From NCBI RefSeq assembly GCF_000151315.2, contig NW_011887301.1, positions 723,760 to 787,759 of the forward strand: a stretch of 64,000 nucleotides of DNA. The letters run 5' to 3'. The notes under the pieces are model-generated. The model ran no database searches. It worked only from the letters and a program-made list of their open reading frames with translations, and was not told where the DNA came from. A program made the translations under genes and the position numbers. Source of the DNA: Capsaspora owczarzaki ATCC 30864. Its lineage: Eukaryota > Opisthokonta > Filasterea. Each line of letters begins with the position of its first letter. The stretch's first letter is position 1. Positions 1-10,021 of the stretch are shown here, piece after piece.

Positions 1-200
1 AAGGCCAAAACATTTGGTGAGCGTCAAAAGCAAAAAAAAAGCAAGAAAAGGGTACTCGAAGCATAAACGAGATCGTAAAGAAATCACGTTAAACGGAAAC
101 AAAAACCAATACTAAAAAAAAGGCTTTGTCAGCGGTTTCGGCCATGCTTTATCATGTTGCCGAGCGAAGGATGAAGAAACACAGTCAACACACACAGTCA

Positions 201-221
201 ACACACACACACACACACACA
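201..221. repeat. (AC)n microsatellite
   Basis: An uninterrupted AC dinucleotide run of about 20 bases, preceded by two imperfect copies of a 'cacacagtcaa' unit. It is a simple repeat in noncoding DNA. Confidence 0.9.
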
Positions 222-596
222 GAGCTACATGTTGTCAAGCAGAATCACTCGCAGCCGACCATCCACAATACGCGAGGTTCAAACGCCGCCGCTGCTGCCG
301 GAGTGTATTGCGGTGTTGGGAACGCGGGGGATTTCAGCTGTGTCGGTCTTTGCTCTCTCCCCCCCCCTTCGCTTCCCCCTTTCGCTTCCCCCTTTCGCTC
401 CCAACAAAAGGACGCGGTTTCCGGGCTTCGTGTCAAAGCATTGCAGCGAAAAAGAAAGAAAGAACGAAAGAAGAAAAAAAAAATACAAAACAAAATCCAA
501 ACCTTAATAAAAAAAAGGAATAAAAAAAAAATAAAAGTGACTCACAACTTTGAAAATGTAAACAGCAAAAAAAAATGAAAAAAATGAATGCAGGGC

Positions 597-772
597 GCTA
601 TTCTCGGCGAAGGAGCGAAACAAGACAACAACAACGAGCAAATAGAACGAGCAATGGAAAAAAGAGGCGGGGATGATGGGTTGAATGGGGGAGAGCTGGT
701 TGATGGATGAAGGGAGGTTTGTGAAGGGATAGAGGAGTTAGGGGGCGCGCTGTTCTCGGCGAAGGAGCGAAA
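597..772. repeat. Short direct repeat pair, about 24 bp
   Basis: The sequence gct(a/g)ttctcggcgaaggagcgaaa occurs at about 597-620 and again at about 749-772, with one mismatch. The copies are about 150 bases apart in the same orientation. The intervening DNA is low-complexity and purine-rich. The repeat could be a local duplication or a footprint of an old insertion. No terminal inverted repeats or coding sequence accompany it. Confidence 0.6.
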
Positions 773-782
773 ATCGACATCA

Positions 783-985
783 AAGGTGTGCACCCTGCTG
801 GAATCGGAGTTGTGCGTTGTTAGGCTTGGTGGAGACGATGGCCCAACGAGGATTGGTGTAGCGCAGCATGAAGTAGCGCACCCCCAGATCCACGCCAGCT
901 GAAAAGCCGCAAAACCCCATTGTGGCAGTCGGATGAAATCTTGAATCTCCTGGGTTGACGCCCTCGGCAGGCGCCTGTCGATCAA
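783..985 (-). CDS. Possible 3'-terminal exon of an unidentified protein
   Basis: On the minus strand the frame ending at 783 contains a stretch with a balanced amino-acid mix and G/C-ended codons, including VDLGVRYFMLRYTNPRWAIV and ending QLRFQQGAHL. This differs from the low-complexity noise around it. The frame stays open upstream to about 1235, but that part lies within the promoter and leader of the FAM241B-like gene and ends in a poly-T-encoded Phe run, so an intron or a chance frame is likely there. I do not recognise the family and cannot place a start codon. It may be a real last exon or a coincidental open frame. Confidence 0.22.
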
Positions 986-1239
986 AGTTCGCCAGAAATT
1001 GCTGTATGCAGAACAGGATATTCCAGCCCAGAACTATCCATCCCGATCTGCTCAAAGCGCGGCGACAAACCACTCCGACGTACATTTGACTTTGTTCGGA
1101 TTGTTGCCAAAGCTCAACTCCAATACCAAAATCCCACCCTTGTCTCCATCCAGCTTTGAATTCTCTTTGAATTCTCTCGACCAGTCTCCATTTACAAAAA
1201 AAAAAAAAAATCACAGCTGCACCGAATTGAATCAAAGCG

Positions 1240-1686
1240 ATGGTGCGAATTCTGAACGGCGAGATTGTTCAGGACAACGACCCGCGACTGCAGCAATCGA
1301 CTCGGTCACCATCATCATCATCATCATCATCATCGTCAGCCTCATCAGGAAGCAGCAGAGTTGCGTCCATCCATAGCACGCCAACGCCGTCCTCTGCCTC
1401 TTCCTCACGCGGCGACAGGCGACAGCCGCAGGACCAGAATCAGCCAGCTCAGCCTCAGCAGCAACAACCTGAGCGCCGAAGCTCGCTGGGCGATCTGCTC
1501 CTACCGGGCGGGTATCTGTATGCAGCCAACATGTCTGTCAAGCAGTACATTCCCGCTGTGCAGCTTGGCGGCGGCATTGTGGTTGAGCCGCTGTTGCTTG
1601 CGATTGTCGCCGTCAGCTTCCTCGTCGACCTCAAGTTTGGCGTCGCTGCACTTCTCCTTGCCTTTGTCGTTGCAACGGGCATGTAA
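1240..1686 (+). CDS. FAM241B: FAM241B-like small membrane protein (DUF4605 family)
   Basis: A single-exon gene of 148 residues. The N-terminus MVRILNGEIVQDNDPR closely matches the signature start of animal FAM241B (C10orf35), MVRILANGEIVQDDDPR. A Ser-, Gln- and Pro-rich disordered linker follows (residues 20-90), partly encoded by a TCA/TCG trinucleotide run. The C-terminal third (about 110-148) is hydrophobic, with a conserved Val-Glu-Pro just before one or two membrane helices, as in the animal protein. The animal protein is about 120 residues, so this one is longer only in the linker. FAM241 proteins are small membrane proteins of poorly defined role linked to the endolysosomal system, and no reaction can be assigned from sequence. 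An A-rich leader precedes the ATG. The neighbour ends convergently at 1910. Confidence 0.85.
   Translation: MVRILNGEIVQDNDPRLQQSTRSPSSSSSSSSSASSGSSRVASIHSTPTPSSASSSRGDRRQPQDQNQPAQPQQQQPERRSSLGDLLLPGGYLYAANMSVKQYIPAVQLGGGIVVEPLLLAIVAVSFLVDLKFGVAALLLAFVVATGM
1310..1338 (+). repeat. (ATC)n microsatellite inside coding sequence
   Basis: A trinucleotide run in the FAM241B-like gene, read as TCA/TCG serine codons. It gives a poly-Ser tract in the disordered linker. Its length is probably variable. Confidence 0.85.
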
Positions 1687-1909
1687 TGTGAGATCGAACC
1701 GAAAAGACAATAATAATAATAATCAAAAAAAAAAAAAAAAAAAAAAGGATGCCTGACCAGATTACAAAAAAACTCACCATAGGCGTCTACAGACCGACAT
1801 TTGGCACAATTCAAGACGATGGACAAAGATGCTGAGAATACGAAGAAGTGTAATACATGACAGCTAAAAATCGACAAACGTCTTCATGGCGGCAGAAACC
1901 TGCGTCGCT

Positions 1910-3087
1910 TCATAGCCGGACTGGTCTGCCGGAACATGGACAAAACAAGAAAGAGGTGGGGTCGTCAGCAAGCGCGACAATCTTCTGAACCTCGACCAAC
2001 GTTGGGGCGCTTGGTGCGAGCAGCTGGGAGAGTCGACCTTGATCACGCAGCAGGCGACGCAGCAGGCGATGCTGAACACGAGCCTCAGCGCCGTCGTCCA
2101 GATCAAGCCGCTGCTGCAGGACCGCCGTGCCGCCGACGTCCAGCGACACGGCAAGCAAGCCTAGACCGAGAAAGTCGGCTTGCGGAGTGGCTACCCTCTC
2201 ACTGCTCGCAATGTGGTAAAAGTGGTTTGGCCACATGTCCCACGCGTTGTGATCGACATGCTCGAGCCACAGCTTGAGCCTTGTGGTCGCTTCGAGCGTG
2301 ACAGGCGCTGCCAAGAGTGCTGCCTGCACATGCTCGCGTGTCACAGCTGGAAGGAAGCAAGAAAGCCCAAAATCGACCAAAGTAATTGAGTGAGGTGGTA
2401 ACTTGACGGCGCCTGTGGGCGGCGGCTCGAGGGTGCCATGGGGCAGCGAGGCGGGTGGCGTAGGTGGTAATTCGATTTCGGTGACGAGCACGTTTCCACG
2501 ATGAATGTCGCCGTGCACCACTCCTTGCGCATGAATCCAGCGAAGAGTGTCGCAAACTTTCGATGCAATGCTTGCCGCATACGGTTGGTGCTGTTGCCAT
2601 TCAACGCTCTTGCCAGGAATGAGGCCCGTGACCAACGCCAGTCCAGACTTTCCATGAAAGTCGGCAGTGCAGAGAGCTAGCAGCTCGGGAATGCCGTGTG
2701 CAGCAGCCTCGTTCCGGTCACGGTTGAGGAGGGCTAGCGCCATGCCCTCCCGCACCAGCTGTTCTGTGAGCGGCCTGTGATTTGTGGGGGCAACCTTGAC
2801 CACCACATTGGTGAATTCCTCGCTCGAGCTCAGGCGGAGCTTGCCAGTGCACATGAGCTCGCTATGAAAGACCTGGGCATCGAGCAGAGGTTGCGGCCCA
2901 GTTGCCTGAGCATGTCGAACACGGACAGAAGAAAAAGAAGTTGAGACACGAGTTACAAGAAGCTGCATGATACTTCAAACGGGGCCTTACCAAATTGAGA
3001 ACTCGCGTCTTGGCTGCACGATGCTGGTTGCCTTCTTGGTTCTTGGCGGCTTGTTTACCTTTGTCTTGCACGGGACCTTGGCCACCG

Positions 3088-3136
<49 letters not shown>

Positions 3137-4182
3137 CATGGTCGTCGTCGAACTTGTACCCCCAATTAACATCGCCATCGATTGGTCGGCTGGGTTGGCG
3201 GGACATGTGATCGAAGATGGCTTTTTTCAAGAGGAACAGAACCGCTCGGGCTGGCGTGGCTCGAGCGAAAGTGATTACGGGGCGCTGGAGCTGGTCACCC
3301 TGCTTCAGATCGACTCGGACCACATAGACATAGTTGCCGACCCAGGCCATGCCGTAAAGAAATGCTGGCCAGGATTGAACAGTATTCGGAATCTGTTCGT
3401 TGTTGAACGTCAGACGATAGTAAAGCAGGTAACTTGCGAGTTGCAGACAAGCTTGCTCGCGGTGATCGAAATCCTTTTTGACTTCGACCATGAACAGGCT
3501 ATCTCTCAGTAGAACGCGAGTGGACGTAGATCCAGCCGACGCAGCGCGAGAACTCGGCGCGGAATACTCGGTTGTTGTCGCAACGAGATCAGGAGAGAAC
3601 GCCCCGCGAGCGCTTGCAGTGACATGAAAGTTGACGTGCGCGCCAGCCTGATCACATATTTCCTTGCAGACAGCTGCGATGGGCTGATACATTGTCTTTT
3701 CGGACGGCATCGTATCAACTGTGGCCAGCAGGTCCTTCAACTTATCATCATCGGGCAAGTCTGGCATTTCAAAATGCAGCTCGAGCATCCAAGATTCGTT
3801 ACGCTGGAAAACAAACCGCTTAGCAAGCTCTTCGTTTGTTCCTGATCCGATGAGGGACACTGCCAACGAAAGAACAATCGCACTGAGTGTCAGCCAAGAT
3901 TTCGGGTTCGAAGGAGCACTTATCGACAAACAGCAGCCGCTTACAAAGCTGAATTTGGTGGTAAATTCCAGCTTCGATCGCCCGGTTCTTGTCTGCAATC
4001 GCCTGGTCGACCGCCACCTTCTTCTCCGCAATCGCCGCCTGCTTCTCCGCAATCGCCGCCTGCTTCTCCGCAATTGCCGCGTTCTTCTCCGCGATCAGCT
4101 CGTTCTTGCCCGCAATCACTGTGTTCAGCGCTGCTTGCACAGGGTCGAGGGTTAAGGCCTGCATCGCCTGCAGCTCCGCCAT
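1910..4182 (-). CDS. Coiled coil / PD-(D/E)XK-like / protein kinase fusion, Crinkler-like
   Basis: Three exons restore one frame: 4182-3945, 3859-2991 and 2905-1910, with phase-consistent GT-AG joins, giving about 700 residues. Exon 1 carries perfect heptads (IAEKQAA repeated), a coiled coil. Exon 2 has 'SPDLVA' and, about 35 residues on, 'FMVEVKK'. This spacing matches a PD-(D/E)XK nuclease fold (acidic residue, then E-x-K). A poly-Asn run (GTT repeat) follows and links to exon 3. Exon 3 is a kinase domain: VVVKVAP with the ATP-binding Lys, HGDIHRGNVLV as catalytic loop with Asp and Asn, and VDFGLS as the metal-binding DFG. Nuclease-fold plus kinase modules are known from Crinkler-type effectors and related selfish or conflict proteins of protists and fungi. 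The assignment to that group is inference. The 3' end is uncertain: a pyrimidine-rich acceptor near 1935 suggests an alternative last exon ending at 1864. It is divergent from the gene at 5 kb. Confidence 0.7.
3087..3136. repeat. (GTT)n microsatellite coding for poly-Asn
   Basis: About 16 uninterrupted GTT units on the plus strand. On the minus strand they are read as AAC codons and give the poly-Asn linker between the nuclease-like and kinase parts of the fusion gene. This is the longest pure trinucleotide run in the window and a likely site of length variation. Confidence 0.95.
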
Positions 4183-5131
4183 CTTGAAACAAAATGAAGA
4201 CTGGTTTCACCAGATTTGGACAGCGATAACAAAATGTGCCTTGGTAAAGTCGCCTTCCACGGGCCGTGGTGGTCCATTTCAAATCGCTGGGGGATGGGAC
4301 TGCATTGGAGCGTGTCCGAGGTCTCGATTTCCCGCGTTTTACAGCTTGTACGGGGACGTTTTGCGAGTGAAGAGTCTCGGCAGTTGCGCGCCAAAACCCA
4401 CTCGGTCGCCCGTCTTTGGTTCCTGGGCAGCAGCCTCCCTTTCCCCGCGCCTCCGGTCCGGATCCATCAGTAGCCCTGTCGTAAAGTCGCGCTGAGGATG
4501 TGCTGGAATCATGACAGACGCACTCGGAGTCGCTTTGCTGGTGCAGCATTCAGAGAGTCTGGATTCAAGAAAGCAAGCAGAAGCTGGTTGTTGGTGGACG
4601 CGAACGCAGGTCAGCCCTTCAACTTGTCTGTTCGCGCACACACGATTCACCTTGCTCGTTTCATGCAACGTGGAGATTGAACCTTTGTGCAGGACGCTAG
4701 GAGGCGTTGGAATCGACAATGTCGCCAAAGTGCCGCCTCAAGCCGCCAAAACCGCCGCATGCACCTCCAGTGCAGTGCAGCTCCGCGTTCGTTTCTGTCC
4801 AGCCGTTGCCAGACCACTAGAGGAGGTTGCAATACGATTGTTGGTCACCCAATCACGCAGCGGTTTGGTTGCGACACTTGCCACAGGTTTCAAAAAAACA
4901 AAAAAGAAACCCCTCCAAAAGACCGACGTTTTCTCTTGCTGCAGCAGAATGCAAATGGTCTATGCCAAGTGAACCATTCCATTTGCACGAAAGACGACGG
5001 CTGTTCGACGGTTTCTTGCCACTCAGTAGCAGAGTGGCAAGAACCTTCGTTGCTTTTTGAAACAAAACGCTTCACCTAGTTTTTCCCGCCTCTTTGCATC
5101 CGTCCATCGCGTCTTCTACGAGTCTTGCTTT
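4183..5131. other. Divergent spacer between kinase fusion and FG-repeat gene
   Basis: About 950 bases between two divergently transcribed genes. Frames of 100 to 150 codons are open on both strands, but none shows recognisable motifs, and their composition shifts along the sequence. The right part (after about 5060) turns strongly T-rich, typical of leaders and introns here. A 5' exon for the FG-repeat gene may lie here. A perfect hairpin is listed separately. Confidence 0.45.
5013..5043. repeat. Perfect 12-bp hairpin with 7-base loop
   Basis: The arm ttcttgccactc (5013-5024) is followed by a 7-base loop and its exact reverse complement gagtggcaagaa (5032-5043). It lies just upstream of the FG-repeat gene's first recognisable exon. 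It could be a binding palindrome or a folded leader element, but no T run characteristic of an RNA polymerase III end directly follows. Confidence 0.6.
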
Positions 5132-8100
5132 ATGCTTTTTTTTCTTCTTTGTTTGATTCTTACTGTTTTCATCATTCCCTTTTTCTTTTTTTTTTTATTG
5201 TTTCTCGGAGTGTTTGTTCAATGGTGGACGCTGCGACGCTGGTTGCTGGTTGCCGCGCTTGTTGCGATCGTTGCTGCGACGCTTGTCTGGCGTCGCTTCG
5301 GCCAAGACGCCGTCCCGGCACACACCACCAGGCACACTCTGTCAGCCGTCCCACTGGATTGGCAGCAGCAACAGCAGCAGCAGCAGCATTCGCAGGTGTC
5401 GCCGTCTTCCCGCCATGCTGCGCGACCTGCGCCGTCGTTTTCGCGCGGGAACGGCTTGGTCGATTTCAATGCCGTCGCCCAGCAGCAGCAGCAACGGCAG
5501 CAGACGCGCCACCACGCCGCCACCACTGCGCACAGCAAGAAGCCCAACTCCACCACCACGTCCTCCTCTGGAGCAGCGGTTGATCTGCATGCGAGCGCGG
5601 CACTGGACGCCGCGTACCGTCGCAATGGCACTGCATTGCCGCCGTCGTCCCTGTCCAACAGCCAAAGCAGCAGCGCGGTTGCCTCTCCGTCGACTGCTCA
5701 CCGGGTACGACCAACTGCGCCTGTTTGACGCTTGAGTGTGTTTTGAATGAATGAGCGAGACAGAGTGAGTGAGAGTGAGAGTAGTATGAGTGAGACCCCG
5801 CATGGCGGCCCCCCTTCAGTTCCAGATGGCGAGATCTCGGTTTCCCCTTCTGCCCTTGACTTTGTTCTGCTCCTCCTCCTCATCATCACAGCCACAATGG
5901 TCAAAATAGTAGCGCTTTGCACGTTTGAATAACGAGTGACTGACTGACTGACTGACGGACGTTTGCCTGCGTTCTGTTTCAATGCGCCACAGACAAGCAG
6001 CCACGGGCTTGCGATGCCCACCTCGACGGCGACGTCTGCATTCTCAATGGACTCGCTGCTCATGAACAATGCGTCGTCGGCTTGGGACGCAGTCATCGCA
6101 GACAGCAAGCTTGCTACGTCGAATGGCAATCATGGCAGCTTGTTTGACGATGCGCTCCAATCGCTCGCAGACCCAGCCCCGTCCTCCGCAAGCATGCACG
6201 CAGCACACTCGTCCGACAAGGCATCCAGCTTGTGGGCGGCGGCGGTCGGACATCCTATCGGTGTGACTGTGTCCGCCAATCCGTCCACGACAAACAATCC
6301 ACGCGACGCGCCGCCAACAACAACAGCCCCAGCATCACGAGCCTCTCAAAAGCGAGCTGTCGAAGACAGTCCGTCGCGAAACCCGGAATCGCCAGCAAAA
6401 ACGTCTGCCGCTGATGCGGCGGCGTCCAAGCGACAACGTGTTGACCGGCGCGGTGCCAAGCGGGAGGCAGATGCCCTGGACAACGATAAGCACCAAAGGA
6501 AGAAGCATCAAGCAGACAGTTCTTCAAAACCCGCCGATGCAGTCTCCGGGGTCAAACGCACGCGACGGGTGTCGCAGGGCGAGACGAGTGACTCGGGCTC
6601 GGATGCCGACGAGCCTCATCACACCAAGCGGACTCGCGCCGCTCCCACGCACGAAGACGACGACGCCGACGACGACGACGGTGATGACAACGACGACGGT
6701 GACGACAACGAACTGGATGGAGAGGTGAGCACTGCGCGACACCGACGCGCGCGCGAAAGCGACAGTGACTCTGACGAGGACAATGCTGCCACGAATTCGG
6801 CCAAAGCCGGCGTTCGCCACAGCAAGCGCCGACGAGGCGCACGTGGCAACGGCAATAGCAATGACAATGACAATGACGACGGCGAGAATGCCGATAGCGG
6901 CGACTCGGCGGACAAACTGGATATTAGTGACGACGCCATCGACCCCATGGACGAGGACGAGGATGCCATCAGCTCATCCACGGTCACTGCCAACAAGGGC
7001 ACCAAGCGGCGGTCGGCGTCTCCGCCCAACGAATCAGCGAGGCAATCCAAGCGACGAGAGGTCGGCAGCCCTGACACTGCTGCACCCCGCAAGTCGTCGT
7101 CGTCGTCGGCGGTCAAGTCCCGATCCGAGATCGTGGAGGGCGAATTGCTTCCGCGCCAAACTATTGAGCTCACGCCTGTTGGTCATGCATCTCTGCGACG
7201 CAAAGCGGCACCGACCAAAGAATCGGGCACCACGCCCACCCCGCGACGAAGCCGCATCCCCCTCGCATCCACCAATGGCACGCCAGCTCGCTCCTCCCAC
7301 ACGCCGAAACGCACACCAGCAGCCTTGTCCAACTTGAGGCACGTCACCAACGCCACTCCGGCAGCTGCCAACAGTACTCCGTCTGCCTCCGCAGCAGCGG
7401 CCCCTCACGCGTATGCCGCGTCCACGGCTTCCCGATTTGTGAACTTTTCCACTCGCTTTGCGCGCCGCGAAGACGAGCTCTTGCAGGACGAGCAAGACGG
7501 CGACGATCGCGTGGCTGCGCTGCTGGCTGCCTCCAAAGAGCCGACTGTCGCTGCACCCGCTGCATCTGTCCCTGCTGCAGGCTCACTTGCCGGTCCGCCC
7601 GCACTGGGCGGTGCTGGTTTAACATCTGCCGCCGGTGCTGCGTTGTTCAAGCCCCCAGGACTAGGTAGTGTGGCGCCGCCCGCCGCTGGCGCAGCGCCCC
7701 CTGCGACTCTGCCTGCACCTGGTGGCGCCTTGCCGCCGCTTGCCTTGGGCGGAGCGCTCGGCGGTGCCGCGGGTGGCCTGCCCGGCTTTAAGCCTCCAGG
7801 CGCTCCTGCCGCTACAGGTCTGCCTGCAGCTCCAGGTTTGCCTTCTGCGCCTGCTTTGCCTGGATCGCTTGCAAGTGCACTTGCTCCTGCAGCTGGTGTG
7901 GCGACTCCTGTGGCCGCTGCTACCGCTGCCTCGGCGACGCCTGCTGCCTCGATTGCTCCTCTGGCACAGCCTGCGCTTGGCGGATTGCCCGCTTTCAAGC
8001 CACCGGGCGCCTTGGGAGGTCTTGCTGCTGCTGCCGCCGCACCTGTTGCTGCAGCAGGCGCCAACCCGCTTGCTGGTCTTGGTGCACCTGCTGCCGCGCC

Positions 8101-9685
8101 AGCTGGTGGCTTGTTTGGCCTCGCCAAGCCTGCGGCCACTGCAGCACCAGCGTCTGCCGCTGGTCTTGCAGCCAGTCCGTTTGCCAACAAGCTACCGACG
8201 CTGGGAGCTGCAGCTGCCCCAGCCGCTGTCGCTCCTGGAGCTCTGCCCAGCTTTGGCGGGCTTGCGCAGCAACCTGCGGCGCCAACTCCGACCAGCAGTC
8301 TTCCGGGATTCCCCCTGGCGGGCCAACCTGCCGTCCAACAACAAACTCAAGCAGCTCCTGCTGCTGCTGCTGCTGCTGCTGCTCCGGGTGGCTTGTTTGC
8401 CGCGTTCAAACCTGCTGGAGCGGGTGCGGTGACCGGCGGCTTCATGGCTGGCAACGCCGCGGCTGCTCCAGCGGCCGCCGCTCCTGCTGGGTTTGCTGGG
8501 CTGCAGCAAGCACCCGTTGCACAACCGCCAGCTGCGGGCGGCACGGCGGGCTTCAAGTTTGGTGGTGCCGGTGCAGCTGCCGCAACTGCAGCGCCAAACG
8601 CTGCACCCGGCGGTGCCATGGGCGGTTTTGGTGGTTTTGCACCCCAGGCTCAGCCTCAGCAACAGCAACAACAGCTGCCGCACAACCCTGCCATGGGAAT
8701 GCCAGGCGCTCAAGCGGCAACCGGCATGGGCGGCTTCCAAAACTCGTTCAACATGCAACAACCCGCTACAGCTGCTGCTGCTGCTGCTGCTGCAGCTGGT
8801 ATGGGCGCCGCGAACGGAATGGGCATGGGTGGTGCTAACGGTATGGGTGGCTTCCAGCAACAACCTCAAGGCGCCGGCGGGTTTCAAGCCGGCGGCTTTG
8901 GTGGCGGCATGGGCAACGCCAATCCCCCAGTTGTTGGCGGCATGAACGGTGCCGGGTTTAATCGCGCCCCGGCAGGGCAGGCACAGATGCCTGCCATTGG
9001 TTTCAGCACTCCAGCCAAGAATGCCGGCAAGCCGCAGTTCGGTGGCCAACAGCAGCAGAGCCCGCAGTCCTTCAACAGCGTTCCTGCCAAGACTGGCGGA
9101 TTTACCTTTGGTGGCAAAGGCCCTGCACAGCAGCAGCAGCAGCAACAACAGCAACATCAGCAACAGCAGTTCCCAGGCGCCCAAGGTGCTGGTGGCTTCA
9201 ACTTTGGCGGCAAAGGAGGCGCGGCCCAAAACCAGCCCGCTGGCGGCGCCGGATTCACCTTTGGTGGCAAGGGCGCTCAGCCCCAGCAAAACCAAGTGCA
9301 GCAAGCGCAAGGTGGCTTTGCAATGGGCGGTCGAGGCGGTGCCAACGGCGGTGCTAACGGCGGAGGCAACGCCGGCCGCGGCGGTTTCAATTTCGGTGGA
9401 GCGGCACGAGGTGGAGGTGCCGCCGGCGGCGGTGTCCCTGCTGCGAATGCCAATGCTGGTGGCCGCGGTGGCTTCAATTTTGGTGGCAACGCTGGACGCG
9501 GCGGTGGCCACGCGGCACAGCAGGCTGGCAACTTTACCAATAACAATGCGCCTGCCCAAGGCTTCACCTTTGGCGGCGCTGCTCCCGCGAACAATGGCGG
9601 TGGCCAGGCGACTGGCGGATTCACTTTCGGCAATTCGTCGCGCGGTGGTGGTGGCTCTGGCGGCCGTCGCGGTGGTCGACGATAG
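5132..9685 (+). CDS. FxFG-repeat nucleoporin-like protein with N-terminal membrane anchor (POM121-like)
   Basis: Two exons: about 5132-5704 and 5993-9685. The join (cgg|gtacga to cgccacag|aca) is in phase and gives about 1,420 residues. Exon 1 has a membrane helix near residues 37-53 (WLLVAALVAIVAATLVW) flanked by Arg, then poly-Gln and Ser-rich sequence. Exon 2 begins with a Ser/Asp/Lys-rich nuclear-type region full of basic clusters (KRQRVDRRGAKR, KRTRR, HSKRRR). A Pro/Ala/Gly-rich core follows with FKPPG and LFGLAKP units. The end has seven FTFG/FNFG repeats and an RGG tail (GGRRGGRR). FxFG repeats bind transport receptors at the nuclear pore. Membrane helix, then basic region, then C-terminal FG repeats is the order seen in vertebrate POM121. 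The start is unsure: ATGs at 5057 and 5132 both read through a poly-T stretch, and the tract ending tctcggag near 5207 could be an acceptor with a further exon upstream. Confidence 0.7.
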
Positions 9686-10021
9686 GCTTACAAAAGTTTT
9701 GTTTCTTTCGCTGTTGCAGTCCTCCTGTCACGCATTTTCAATTTCCTTTGTATCATCAGCATTACATTGTTTCACATTGTTTCATTGCTTTAGATTGAAC
9801 AACATCCTTGAGAATGAATTGGGAGCTTGCCAACAAGATCGGTTGGATCTCAGAATATGAAAAGTCAAATGCGCCTGGTCTGTTGCTCGTTCTTTTTTTT
9901 TTTCTTTCTTTGTGTCTGTATGCCTTTACAAAATTGGGAGGGGGATCACACACACACTTGTCAAGACAACACCAGACAAAAACAAAACGGACGTTCGCTA
10001 AGGGGACTGGGGTTGGGAAAT
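9686..10021. other. Convergent spacer
   Basis: About 340 bases between the 3' ends of the FG-repeat gene and the RPS13 gene. It is T-rich after the plus-strand stop and contains a short CA run. I see no coding signal. Confidence 0.7.

Larger units (their letters stand above)
1..782. other. Left-edge region without a convincing gene
   Basis: This stretch is rich in A runs and pyrimidine tracts. It holds a (CA)n run and one copy pair of a short direct repeat, both listed separately. Several overlapping frames are open, but their products are low-complexity (Lys-rich one way, Pro/Ser/Phe-rich the other) and I recognise none of them. It probably contains the 3' flank of a minus-strand gene ending near 783, if that gene is real. 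Confidence 0.5.

Noticed and set aside
4511-4972. 153-codon plus-strand frame upstream of the FG-repeat gene
   Set aside because: No recognisable motif, inconsistent composition and an antisense alternative of equal quality. It is treated as spacer, although a 5' exon could be hidden there.
8192-9559. 455-codon open frame on the minus strand
   Set aside because: Antisense to the FG-repeat coding exon. The Ser/Thr/Ala/Leu low-complexity product reflects the GC-rich repeats on the other strand.
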